In this document: positions 51,537 through 62,953 of the stretch, in pieces
Position numbering within the stretch: the stretch's first letter is position 1
Layout: each line of letters begins with the position of its first letter
Assembly (NCBI GenBank): GCA_905183005.1
Contig: CAJJDO010000164.1
Coordinates: 1-64,000 of the forward strand
Source of the DNA: Paramecium pentaurelia
Lineage: Eukaryota > Ciliophora > Oligohymenophorea > Peniculida > Parameciidae
Direction of reading: 5' to 3'
DNA length: 64,000 nucleotides
Program-made: the position numbers and the translations under genes
The notes under the pieces: generated by a model
Told to the model about the DNA's origin: nothing
The model's database searches: none
The model's input: the letters and a program-made list of their open reading frames with translations, nothing else

Positions 51537-53310
51537 ATGGATGAATTATTAAGTGCTGTAATGTAAAGAAAATCAAAGATAAATGAAGTTATTGAAACAA
51601 TACTAAAAGCTAAAGTTAAAAGTATTAATTAAAATAAATAATAATAGATGCCATAAGTTAATCTGAAAGATAAACAATATATTCAATTATACGTAAACTT
51701 AAAGAAGAAGAAAAAAATAGAACTGAAAAGGAGAATTGGATAGTTAGTATAATGAGAAATACTAAATAATATAATGAAGAACAAATGAAGTATAAATATA
51801 TATATAATAAACATAGTCATATATTTGTTAAAACTAATGATATCATGAAATTAATTAGTACATCTTATATTGAATATCCTTATTCAACTCCAAATAGTCT
51901 CATTCAATTTTTGGAATAATACTACAATTTACACTAATGGTTCTTTTAATAAATGAATTAAGAATATCAAATAAAAATATAATATAAATAAGCCATCAAA
52001 TAAGGAAATGTAAATGAATATTAATATCTTAATATAGATTAATTTGATAACTGATTTAATTAAAGCATTGTTAGCATCTTCACGAAAAATACTCAAAGAT
52101 AACATTGATGATTTAGCATATTTAGTAAATAAAGATTCATCACCTGAAAAACAAAAGATTATTAAAAAAATTGTACCAGATCCTCTAATAGAGCACTTAA
52201 GAACTAGATCATCAACATAAAATGGAAAAAAAGATGGAACAGTTATCAGTATGACAAATAGTTTAATTCAAAATGAAGAGCCTATTAAGAAGGAATATCA
52301 ATTTATTAAAGAGAAATTGAAATAATAATAAAGAAGATTTGTTTTATAACCAAAATTAGCAAATTAGGAGATAATATTTTTAGAATCACCAGTGTATTAA
52401 TTAAAATTGAAATACTAATAATATTAAAATTGTAATATTGAAAAAAACTAATTTGCCTCTTTATTTAATAATGTTAATCTTGATGATTTGGATGAATAAA
52501 ATATTTGTGTTTTAGATTATCAAACTATAAAAAGATAATAATAAAATTTTGATGAATTCAAACTTAATTTCGAAAGTCTTTATGATAAGATTAAAGGAAG
52601 AAATTCATATATACAATAATCAGTTATGGATTATAATCAATATATCTCAAAAAAGTATGAATTTTTATAATATTGAAAGATGTATTAATTAAACAATGAT
52701 GGTAAGTAGTCAATGCAATAATAATTTAGATAATGAGTTTTTTAATGTACTTAAAGATAAGTATGAAGAATTAACCAATTTGAATGCAGAATTCTAATAA
52801 AATATGTCTCATTATCATTTTTGTAAGATTTATATAAAACCACACATAAATCCAATTTGTGTTTGTTACAACAATAATAATAGTAAAAATGATATCAATT
52901 CAAATCCTATTAAGAATAAAATAGTAATCAGAAAATCTGTCTTGAATATGAAAAAATCAACACCTATACAATAAAATTAAAATACATTTACTTCAAAGAA
53001 TCTTATAGAGTAATTAAAGAAAGAAAGGACATTTCATTAATCTATCATAATAGAGGATTCAAATTATCAAGACATTTACAAATACAATAATAGTAATGGA
53101 ATTAGTCCTTTAAATAATTCTATACTTTAGATTAGGAAAGTAGATTAATCTCAAAATTTAAATGGAAGTGTTTAATATAAATTATACACACATAAACTTT
53201 CAAGTGAATTTTAAACATTTAAATAATCTTCATTGCACCATAGAGCTTAATCAGCTAATGGAGATTAATTAAGTATTCCTCCTCTCAACTTAAGGAATTG
53301 TGCTGAGTGA
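51537..53310 (+). CDS. Unknown protein, one gene with in-frame UGA or two abutting genes
   Basis: The first part runs from ATG 51537 to TGA 52674-52676 with introns at 51622-51647, 51790-51816 and 52010-52037, giving 352 residues. The second part begins at ATG 52680, only three bases later and in the same frame. It has a 28-nt intron at 52702-52729, ends at TGA 53308-53310 and gives 200 residues. Both parts are Asn/Gln/Lys-rich with similar composition. With no space for a promoter, the simplest reading is one gene interrupted by a UGA (readthrough, recent nonsense change or base error). The first intron restores a clear helical segment (IIRKLKEEEKNRTEKENW). The 27-nt intron at 51790 contains no stop, so its retention would stay in frame. 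No domain is recognised. Confidence 0.6.
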
Positions 53311-53351
53311 CATCAGAAAATAGATAAAATGATACAATTTAAATATTATTT

Positions 53352-53774
53352 TCAACTCTCATGTGTATTCTAATGTCTTTATTTGTTATAACTTAATGAC
53401 TTTTCTGAGCTCACCTTGTACCCTTGACTAAACTTTCTAAAATTCAATTCAAACTTTTTGTTTGGTAAAATAATCATTTAAGGACGACGATACTTATAAT
53501 TACTAGTCTGTGAGACACAATCATCAGATATAAATGATTCTTCATTAGATATTTACAATAGCTATCCAAATAACTATTTGCTGTTTTTATTTTCGAGATA
53601 TTCCTAGATGATATCAATCATTCTTTGATCTTATTATATTACTAGATCTAAAATAAAATAAACATAATCATTACCTTTCAAATGATTTTTTTGTTTAATA
53701 CTCAATTATTAACTTTTAGATAACATATAGATTGCACATAATAACTTTCCTGGAATGGAATCTATTTGTTCCAT
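53352..53774 (-). CDS. Small conserved-looking protein, unknown
   Basis: The model runs from ATG 53774 to TGA 53352-53354. A likely 27-nt GTA..TAG intron between the codons for HLK and DLV has length 3n and no TGA, so both spliced (131 residues) and unspliced (140) products stay in frame. The N-terminal 70 residues are a compact helical region (MEQIDSIPGKLLCAIYMLS and DLVIQQDQRMIDIIQEYL). The C-terminal half is Ser/Asn/Lys-rich with YKYRRPQMIILPNKKFELNF. No family is assigned. It converges on the preceding plus-strand gene with 41 bp between stops. Confidence 0.65.
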
Positions 53775-54642
53775 TTAAAGTCTGTTCTTTTATTATTACT
53801 ATTTATTAATAATTATATTTTGAAAATATCTTGGTTGATTTTAATTAATAAAATTTTATATCTTAATTCATTATTAATTAAGATCAATTATATAAACCTT
53901 TTAATGGTTATATTAAAATAATCAAACTCAAATACAAAGAGTTCTTATTAATTTATTTAACTGTTTATTATAAAAATATTAATTAAACTATTCTTAAATG
54001 AAACTCAATGCAATCAAATATAAATATTATATAATTAAGTGTTATTTTTCAATTCAAAATGATTTCATAGAATGTTTTTATATTTTTAATTAACTGTATT
54101 TGATAAATAATAATTATCTAATTATTTCTATTTTATATGAAAAAAAATAATTCATTCTAATGATTGAGAATTATCTAATCGTAACAGTAGAAAACTAATA
54201 AATTTTGAAAGAACTTCTAAATATATATACTAAAATTATTTGAATCATTAAAATAAGAATAATACTATATCAAATTATGAATAAATTTTTTACGTTTAGA
54301 AAATTTATGATTAAGTTCTTCTTTGTTAGAATGTAATGATTTAAAAAGAAATTAGAATATAAATAATATTAATATATTATTTTTTTTAATAAAAGATTTA
54401 ATTAATAATTAAATTTATTTTATAATTGTTATCAGATCCAAAAATCCATAAACTCTTAAAAAATATCAAATGAATTTGATATACTAATTATCATTCATAT
54501 TTATTCCATTTGTATAAATCAATTCATTTATTTTTTTCATGAAAATTTATATTAGAAAGAATAATTATTTTCATTACAATAATATTTACCAGAATTCTTT
54601 TTATCAATAGGATAGTCTATTTTTTATAAATTATATATTATA
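53775..54642. other. AT-rich intergenic region
   Basis: 870 bp between divergent genes, close to 85-90% A+T by eye. All frames are broken by TGA. I see no RNA gene, repeat or coding remnant; it presumably contains both promoters. Confidence 0.5.
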
Positions 54643-55638
54643 ATGAAAATTACCACTCAAACATTTGATTTATTCGAATTTGTTTTCTCTCTATTGCATC
54701 GCTTGTATTCATATTTTTTTGATGGGAAGGAAGAGGATAAACTTTCTCAATAGGATGTTGTTGACTATGATTTTGTTTCAGGGTAGTTGGGAAAAATAAT
54801 TTTATTTATAACACAAATAATATACTATTTCGATTTTCATAAATTAGATCCTATATAAACATCTCTATTGATTTAAGGATACTATATTTTTGTAATTTTT
54901 ATTGTTTTAGTTGAATCAAAATACATATATAGCGGATATTCTTACACATATCATAGAATAATTGCAAATAGATTAATGAATATAGCTGTTAATTTAATTA
55001 GTTTATGGGTGATCCATTAAGACTCATCTTTACTAAATATTTGGGAGAATATTAAAAATTTAAACATTGAGATGCCTGAATTTTTAATAATTTGTCTAGT
55101 ATTTTTTACAGCAATTGAAATTCTAGAATTATTATTTCAACTATGTACAAGGATATTTTCTTGTATGAAAAATTTTGACAATACATAAGAATATGATTCT
55201 CCTGGGGGATGTGGATATTTATGTTTTGGATAATTTTTTGGAATGCTAGTAACAGGTGGTGGTATAATACTTATGTTTTATTTGAAAAACATTCCATTAA
55301 AATCCCTTCTCACTACTTAGAATATCGCTACATAAAGTTGTGTAGGCTTTGAATTTTTAATATCATTTTATGTTTATTGTAAGAGAGGCAGAAAATAAAA
55401 AGAACCACAAAAATCTAAAAAAGTACTTTGTTTTGGATATGGATTTTGCATTGGAACAATGGGTATAATGTCTGGTCCAGTAATTTTGGGAGTTATAATA
55501 TGGTATGGAATTTGCAGGGGACTTTGCTGTTTCTACTCATTTAAATGTAGGTGCATTATTTGTTGTTAATTTGCTATAGAATAAAAAAGCCATCGTTATT
55601 AACCATCAAATTTATCAGCTAATACTAACGAAGATTGA
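54643..55638 (+). CDS. Polytopic membrane protein with Cys-rich tail
   Basis: An intronless frame runs from ATG 54643 to TGA 55636-55638: 331 residues. About six or seven hydrophobic segments are visible, including GKIILFITQIIYYF, GYYIFVIFIVLVE, NIAVNLISLWVI, FLIICLVFFTAIEILELLF, FFGMLVTGGGIILMFYL, a segment near CVGFEFLISFYVYC and GIMSGPVILGVIIWYGIC. The final 60 residues are Cys-rich (CRGLCCFYSFKCRCIICC), which could be palmitoylated or bind metal. Acidic residues follow the first helix. No transporter or receptor family is recognised. Confidence 0.78.
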
Positions 55639-56486
55639 GTAAAAAATAAGATTTATGTATATTTATGTTTATTCATTTTTAAATCTAAACTCTGTAAAGT
55701 TTGGAATTTCTAAGTTAACTGTTTTTTATATATTAAATATATTTAAATTGGTTTTAATGATTTTGCTTAAATATATTTATATATTAAAGAACATAAATTA
55801 GGATATACATTATCAAAAAACGAATGAAAAAATACAATTTTTTGGTTAAATTTGATATTTAAATAGAACACAAAAGACATCTTAATAAGTTCATAAATCT
55901 AATTAACAATGATGATAAAGGGAATCAATATAACTACATTTTAATAAATATAGAGAACTATCTTAAAGATGATAAATATATTAATATAAATATTTATTAT
56001 TTGTTTTATACTAACATAAATTAAATTAAATAATTGATAATTTATAATCCTCACATTAGGATATATTCTTATATATAATGAAAATATTTACTTTCATAAT
56101 TTTAAATTTAGTTTAGAATAATAAATAATGTTAATTTGTCTATAACAAAAGCATTTTTCATATATTAATTATAATATATGAATTATAACAATAAGATTAA
56201 AAATAATAATTTAGATAAATTGAGTTGATGTATTTAATGAAAGTAATGTGAAGATTAGAATAGTAATCAATATAAGTTTAATTTGATATATATATAATAA
56301 TTAACTTTATTCAAAATAAATAAAGAGAGATGTAATGATTATAATATTGATTAATAAATAAAAATTTTATCAGTAAATATATAATAATTTTTGATTTTGA
56401 AAAGTGGATAAATAGTTGACTCATATATTAAAATATAAATAATATCAAATTAATAAATAAAATAAAAAAATTGCTTTAACATACGG
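55639..56486. other. AT-rich intergenic region
   Basis: 850 bp between two plus-strand genes with no coding frame, RNA gene or repeat that I can support. Confidence 0.5.
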
Positions 56487-57837
56487 ATGGATAATATATA
56501 CAAATTCAAGGCGAGCTCTTCGGTGGGACATCTGAAGAATTTGAATAATGATAAATAGTTTTATTCTGAAGAGGAAACTAGTAAAAAGGAAGAGGAGGAG
56601 AAATAGCTGAAAAAAGTTAGCAAACCTCCTAGTAAAATGTCTCAATTCAGTAAAAATGCCACAGGGTACTAAACTGATGATTCTGATAAAGAGACGCCTC
56701 GAAATAATAAAGTAGGACCATCAAGTAAAATAATCATAAAAAATGTTAGATCAGAAAGTCTCTAAATTTCGTAATCTTGTGAATACAAAAAAAATAGAAG
56801 GAGACAATGATGATCCAAATTATGATGATGATGATGACAAACCAACAACTATCTAATAGCAAATGTAACATGTACAATAATAAAATGATGATTAATATGA
56901 TATAGAGTAATAAGCCAAATAGATGCAGTAAAAATATGCAAAAGCAGATAAACCAAAAGAATAAAAGATGAAGTATATATTATATATGATGTTCATATAG
57001 ACATTCTAACACACAATAACCTATGGATGTTAATTCTGATGTTGAATAGATGAAAAACAAATAATAATAGGAAGGAAAATTGAAGAATCATCCATTTAGA
57101 CATTTGATATATGGTCCAAGTATTGGTGAGAATTCGTTTAATAAATTTTTATAACTCACTTAAAGAGGTTTAGTATATGCTAAGAAATGTCTAAAAGGTC
57201 CTTCTGATAAATTTATTAAGTCAAAAATGGTTTAATTACCAGAATGCATAATTGTGAAACCAAAAACTTTATTATTGGATTTGGATGAAACCTTGATTCA
57301 TAGTTGTTCTTTAAGAGAAAATCCATAAGTTACAGTTACTGCCTTTGGAGATTATGGTGAAGAAGCTAAAGTAAAATTGTTATTCAATATATTTAGATTC
57401 ATTTCAATATTAGACCATTTTGTGCTTGGTTTTTATAATAAATGAGTCAATTGTATACTATATATGTTTTTACTGCCTCTTCATCTGCTTATGCTAATGC
57501 TATAGTGAATTATTTGGATCCAAAAAGACAATGGATTCTAGGAATTCTATCTCGTGGAAATTGTATGGAAACTAAGAATGGTTTCTTTATTAAGGATTTG
57601 AGAATTGTTGGGAATAAATAATTGAAGGATATGGTGATTGTTGATAATTTGGCTCATTCTTTTGGATTCTAAATAGAAAATGGTATTCCAATATTGGAAT
57701 GGCATAATGATTAGAATGATTAAGAACTTAAATATTTGGCTACTTATTTAATGGAAGCAGCTGATTAAGAAGACATAAGAGTATTTAATACATAGAGATT
57801 AAAATTAGATCAACTTATAGAATATAGTTTAGAATGA
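56487..57837 (+). CDS. SCP/FCP-type (NLI-interacting-factor-like) phosphatase
   Basis: The model runs from ATG 56487 to TGA 57835-57837 with three introns (25, 28 and 26 nt), giving 423 residues. The C-terminal 190 residues are an FCP/SCP HAD-type phosphatase: the nucleophile motif LLLDLDETLIHSC (DxDxT), FNIRPFCAWF, YTIYVFTASSSAYANAIVNY, the loop LSRGNCMETKNGFFIKDL and VIVDNLAHSFGFQIENGIPI. Relatives remove phosphate from the RNA polymerase II C-terminal domain or from other phosphoproteins such as SMADs. The N-terminal 200 residues are acidic and Gln-rich without a recognised domain; no BRCT is present, so it is SCP-like rather than FCP1-like. Only 51 bp separate it from the next gene. Confidence 0.93.
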
Positions 57838-57888
57838 TCTTATTATCATTAATAAATAAATTCAATATAAATAAAAACTTATCATAAA

Positions 57889-58455
57889 ATGGGATCTTGC
57901 TGTTCAAGTAATAAGATTGTTAAGGAAACTTATGATTACCCAGATGGAGGAGTTTATGTAGGGGATATGGAAAACAATGCACCAGTATCTATATTTATTA
58001 TTTTTGTAAGCATGGAAGAGGTACTATTAAGTGGGATAATGGTTCATTATTTGAGGGTGAATTTATAGATGGACGAAAGAATGGAAGAGGATTATTCAGA
58101 TGGAATGATGGGTAATACTATGATGGCAATTTCAAAGATGAAAAATTTGATGGTTATGGTGAATATTTTTGGACAGATGGCAAAATATATAAAGGTAACT
58201 GGATTGATGGTGAAATGAGTGGATAAGGTGAAATGATTTATCCAGATGGCAGAGTTTATTAAGGTTCCAAATTTTATTTGATCTTAAGGCAGTTTCAAAG
58301 CAGACAAAAAGGATGGAGATGGTGAAATGACTTGGCCTAATGGAAACAAATATATTGGACCTTGGAAGAAAGGTAAATAACATGGAAAAGGTGCTATGAT
58401 AGATAAAAAAGGGAATTAAACGGAAGGCATCTGGAATAAAGGAAAAAAATAATGA
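57889..58455 (+). CDS. MORN-repeat protein with N-terminal acylation signal
   Basis: The model runs from ATG 57889 to TGA 58453-58455 with two introns (57985-58010, 26 nt; 58264-58288, 25 nt), giving 171 residues. The start MGSCCSSN carries Gly2 for N-myristoylation and Cys4/Cys5 for palmitoylation. The rest is about six MORN repeats (for example GRGTIKWDNGSLFEGEF, DGYGEYFWTDGKIYKGNW and SGQGEMIYPDGRVYQGSF). MORN arrays act as membrane-linked structural or lipid-contact modules, so acylation would tether the protein to the plasma or ciliary membrane (inference). Both introns must be removed to keep the repeat periodicity. Confidence 0.93.
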
Positions 58456-59377
58456 AAATTATGTAAAAACATTGTTAATCTTGTATTAATTAATCCTTTT
58501 AATTCTAAAATTCTTAATCATTTTTAATATTATTATATTTTATCATCAATTACAATCTAAATTATCAAATCTAATAAAAATAGTATTAAATTATAAACTC
58601 TTACCTACATAAACATAAAATTTTCAAAATACAATTCTAATAATTATCCTAATTTTAGCTTAAAACTCTTAATTAAACAAGATTAATTATCTTTTTGGGT
58701 TGCTAAAAATAAATATATATTAATATTAATTTATTAATACATTAAATTAAAGCTTTTTAATATTAATATAAATTAGAATTTATATTAATATTATTATATA
58801 TTTACATTTAGATTTTATATATATATATTTAAATTATAATTTTAGATGTTAGAATTTATATAATCTACTTTAAATATTCCAATTATATATTCAATCTACT
58901 ATAAAGGAAATTTATTAAGCTTTTTATAGACTTAATATACTGATTATTGAATCTCATTAATAATATATTAAAAGATATATAATATTAATTTTTAGAATAT
59001 TATGGAAAAAGCTTATTAAAAATACAATTAAAAGATGATTGAGAATTTAATGTAAATATAATTATGGCTGATTTATTTACATCTGAATTCAAAAAAAAAA
59101 GAAAATTTAGAACTGATAAATTATTTATAAGAAATTACAATTGCTGATGACTTAACCTTATCTTTTTTTTTTTCTTTGCATTAATAGAATGATATCTCTT
59201 TGTTGTAGGTTTCCAAAAATATATATGATCACTCTTTTAATCTTGTTAGTGATTAAAAGAGTGATCTCCATAAATATATTTAATATAAATGCAATTATTA
59301 ATATAAGACTTATTCAAAATTACAAAAGGTTATTTGATAATAATCTTATATATTATTAAAAATATTATAAATATAAA
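58456..59377. other. AT-rich intergenic region with one strong hairpin
   Basis: 920 bp between two MORN genes. Most of it is TA-rich with no coding frame. An isolated patch at about 59150-59270 has higher complexity and ends in a perfect inverted repeat, described separately. No tRNA or snRNA is recognised. Confidence 0.5.
59227..59266. repeat. Perfect 16-bp inverted repeat with 8-nt loop
   Basis: The arm gatcactcttttaatc (59227-59242) is exactly complementary to gattaaaagagtgatc (59251-59266), with ttgttagt between them. The stem is perfect over 16 bp and stops abruptly at T/T on both sides. It sits 110 bp upstream of a gene. It could form an RNA hairpin (small RNA precursor or terminator) or be a protein-binding palindrome or mobile-element remnant. 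Nothing decides between these. Confidence 0.8.
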
Positions 59378-60997
59378 ATGAATTAGAAATGCCAAACCAT
59401 TGGTCATAATTAAAGGTAAATTGAATTTATTTGTATACAACCAAAAGAAATTTTATGGGGTTGTTCAAAATGTTATGAATAATACAAAAATAAATATAGT
59501 TTTAAGCCAATTATTTAAATATAGAAAGTATTAAATTAATCAATTCAAGAAATAAATAATAATAATTGTCTTAAATTAATCAATATATTTCAAACTCAAT
59601 TTAATGAAGCTCTATAATAAGCAACAAACACTTTTAATCAATCTATAAATTATTTAAAATAATCCTTTGAAATTCAATATAAGGAAGTGCTTGATTTTTT
59701 GACTTATTTAAATAGTTTTTCATTTGATAATTTAGATTCTTTTAGCTAAGAAAATTCAAAATACCTTTTCATTGTAGTGAATTAAAAAGCATCTCTATAT
59801 ACAAAATTAGAAGTTTAAGCATCATTTAATATTGAGAAGATTAAGAAAATTCATCAAGGAATCAAGAAAAATATGAATGAAGTTTTTGATTCGAGATTTA
59901 AATAAATATTAGATGACTTAAATTATAAATATGAAATACCAAATGAATTTAGATAGTAAATCATTAATCTTAAAATTCCAAAAGAATATAGTGTTAATAA
60001 TCATCCTCAATTATCATATTGTTAAAACTATTAATTAGAGTAAGGAGTCTCCTATTCTGGTTAATTGTGTAATAATTAGTTATAAGGAATTGGAGTATTA
60101 GAGATAGAAAATTAAAATATAATCTATTATGGAGCATTTATAGAAGGTCATTTCACTTATGGTATAAAGTGCAAGCTAGAATAGAATTAGTTGTTTTAAG
60201 GAAATTTTTAATAAAATAATAAATATGATTATTATATTGATTAAAATGGAATCATGATTAAGGCTAATATAGAGAGGTATAAAAATATTGTTATTAAGAT
60301 ATGATGGGAGTTTTTTAAATGAATTATAAGAAGGATAAGGAATAAGTCATTATAAAAATAAAGATTCGTATTATATTATATAAATTATATTTTAGTTATT
60401 GTGGAGATTGGAAGAAAGGAAAGTATGATGGATAGGGATGTTTAATTAGTGAGGAGTTTGGATAGTAAATAAATTATAAAATTATCAATAGAGTTGAAGG
60501 GATCTTTAAGGATGGTAAACTAAATGGATATGCTATTTTTAAAAATGCATAAATGAAGTAAGAAAAATTTAATATAATTGATATGAGGGTGATTATAAAG
60601 ATAATTTAATGGATGGACATGGCATCTTAGAGGATTTTGTGAATAAAACCACATATATTGGATAATTTAAGTAAGGGAAGAAAAATGGATAAGGAACACT
60701 TAAGATTTCTGATGAGAAATAGTATATTTAATTAATAAATAGGATCTAGGGTACCTTTAAAGATGATTAATTATGTGGAAAGTGTATGGAAATAACAAAA
60801 ACTGTTTAAATAGTAAATCTAAAATAGAGTGTGATTGAAACCATTGATGAAGGTGAATTTAAGAATGGTAAAAAAACTGGAATTTTTACTTCAAAAATTA
60901 CTTGTAATAATAGCAAGATAGAGTATTTAATGTTATGATTGATAGGAAAACAAAGTATTTCGAAGATGATATATTGATATTCGAAGATGAAAATTGA
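59378..60997 (+). CDS. MORN-repeat protein with single-base frameshift
   Basis: The model runs from ATG 59378 to TGA 60995-60997 with three introns (22, 28 and 23 nt). The N-terminal 230 residues are unrelated to MORN: a Cys motif CQTIGH...WGCSKCYEQY followed by helical sequence. The C-terminal part has degenerate MORN repeats (GQGISHYKNKDSY, GKYDGQGCLI, GDYKDNLMDGHGILED and GKKNGQGTLKI). After removing the introns the length is one base short of a multiple of three. The frame is lost at about 60580-60590, between KFNIID and YEGDYKDN; one extra base there restores it. This may be a real deletion or an assembly error, and no GT..AG intron of suitable length explains it. Confidence 0.7.
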
Positions 60998-61029
60998 TAA
61001 TATATTAGTGGAAAAAAAAAAGAATGAAA

Positions 61030-62920
61030 ATTTGAATAGAATAAATAATCCATATATTATTTTCTTGTAATAATTATCGCATATCTTCTGATAACTGGTC
61101 TTCCATAAGTAATTACTTAATTTATCTAAGGATATTAATGAGGAAATGTTGTATGAGACATTTAGAGTATATGGTAAAATGCTAGAGATAAAAATCAAAA
61201 AGGAATATTATGAATAATAGAGTGCTATTATTGAATTTGCAGATTCAATATCAGTTAATTACATTTAACTAGAATAGAAAGAATTTAAAATTAATAATCA
61301 CATCCTAAAAGTTTCACTTCATGATTATTAAAACTAAGATGAATTTAGAACAGCTAATGTATTTGTAAATAACATTCCATCAGATATTTCCTAAGAATAA
61401 TTGTCTATCTTTTTTGAATAATTTGGACCAGTTTTCAATTGTAAAATAAAGAAATAAAATTATTTGAACCAAAAACCTTAATTGTATTTGATACCTTAAG
61501 AGTAGTTCTGGTTTTGTGAAGTACAAGAATCCTTAGATTACTATAGATTTGATGGAAGTTTACTTAAGGTAGCCATTAAAAATAAATGGAAAAATTCTAA
61601 TCATTTAACCTTTTAAAGATAAATCTTAACCAAGAGTGCCAATATAAATGATAATCTAAGGATTCTGTAGAAAATTGAATTAGGCAGAATCTTAATTAAC
61701 ATGGGAATTATTAATAGTAGATTATTTCAATTCTAGAAAATTACAAATGAAAATTGTTTTGTCAAAATGTAAAACGATTAACCATATATAATTTTAGTAT
61801 TTCCAACATTAAGTGACACAATTAAATTTATGAAATTAGCAAATTTATTTAAATGGCATCCTTGTTTTAATAAGATTTTAATCGTATTCCAACAATATAT
61901 AAAAATTATTCTGTTGATTTATCTAATTCTTAAACATTTCAACAATTTCATTAATAACATTAAATGATAAATGAATAATTGAAATATAAACCAACCCAAG
62001 ATTATTTTAGTGGAAATTTCTCAAAATTTAGTTGCAGATATCATTTTAATACTTAAGATTATTATGATGATAGAATATTAGTAATTTCAAATTTAAAACT
62101 ACAGTTACTATTGAATAAATGAAAGAATATTTCTAATAATTTGGTTTAATAAAATAATTGATATTGAGGAATGAATAAGATGAAAAGGTTAAAGATGAAA
62201 CTAAAGTATGTTTTACTTTAGCATTTACTTCTTTTGATGCTTAATTAATTTTATAGGAATATGAAAATATACAAGTTGGATATTAATAATCAAAATTTAA
62301 TATTTCAGATTCTCAAATAAAAATTTAAAAGCTTCACTATAAACATAATGAATATGAAAAGATATTGAGTGAATTATATGAAGAAGTTTTCTGTAAAAAA
62401 GAAATCTAAACAATTGAGATTAAAAGTAATATTCTAAAAAATAAAGAACATTTTTAGAGTTTTGATCAAGTAATTAAAGAATTGGATCATTTTTAGTAAC
62501 TCAGTTAATTGGATTAAAAATATATTGAATAGTAATTAATTTATAAAATTGTTGCTAATTAATCTCATTTAAATTTGGTAGATTAAAAAGAATATCATGT
62601 ATGATGAAAAATGTTAATATTAGGTTTAATAATAAAAAAGCATCAGAAATTTGAAGATATTATTGAACTTTACAAAGATCCAATTAAATTTATCTTGGGA
62701 ATAGAAGAAATTGAAAATAATATTATTTTAGATTTATATTCAGAAATCATTTAGTGATATTCAACATTAGATGAAATTATGAATAATTTTGAATCATTTT
62801 ATTCTTTAAAAGATGATCAAAAAATTAATATCATAAAGTTACTAATGAAATGACATATCATCAAAGAATTATAAATAGAAGATAATAATTAATTTTTTAA
62901 TGTTCTAAACTAAAAAGAAT
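61030..62920 (+). pseudogene. Decayed multi-RRM RNA-binding protein, PABP-like
   Basis: Coding-like pieces with the order of a multi-RRM protein are joined across frame shifts. RRM-like pieces include INEEMLYETFRVYGKMLEIK, then TANVFVNNIPSDISQEQL (RNP2-like VFVNNI) with FFEQFGPVFNCKIKK, and later RILVISNLKTTVTIEQMKEYF with QQFGLIKQLIL. The spacing and the pattern NIPSDIS..QL..FF..FG.V..CKI resemble poly(A)-binding proteins. A long Gln/Lys-rich C-terminal stretch (to about 62600, then broken by TGA) follows. Shifts near 61110, 61460-61510 and 61880 and TGA codons near 62603 and 62757 exclude an intact product. It lies directly after the MORN gene with no space for an intact promoter. Confidence 0.6.
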
Positions 62921-62953
62921 GATATATATATATATTGTATAATAATAATTATT

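Noticed and set aside
59130..59220. Possible C/D-box snoRNA (tgatga near 59140)
   Set aside because: No matching D box and no terminal stem could be found.
60806..61198. 130-residue minus-strand ORF
   Set aside because: It is antisense to MORN and RRM coding sequence on the plus strand and has the Phe/Ile/Tyr bias expected of a shadow.
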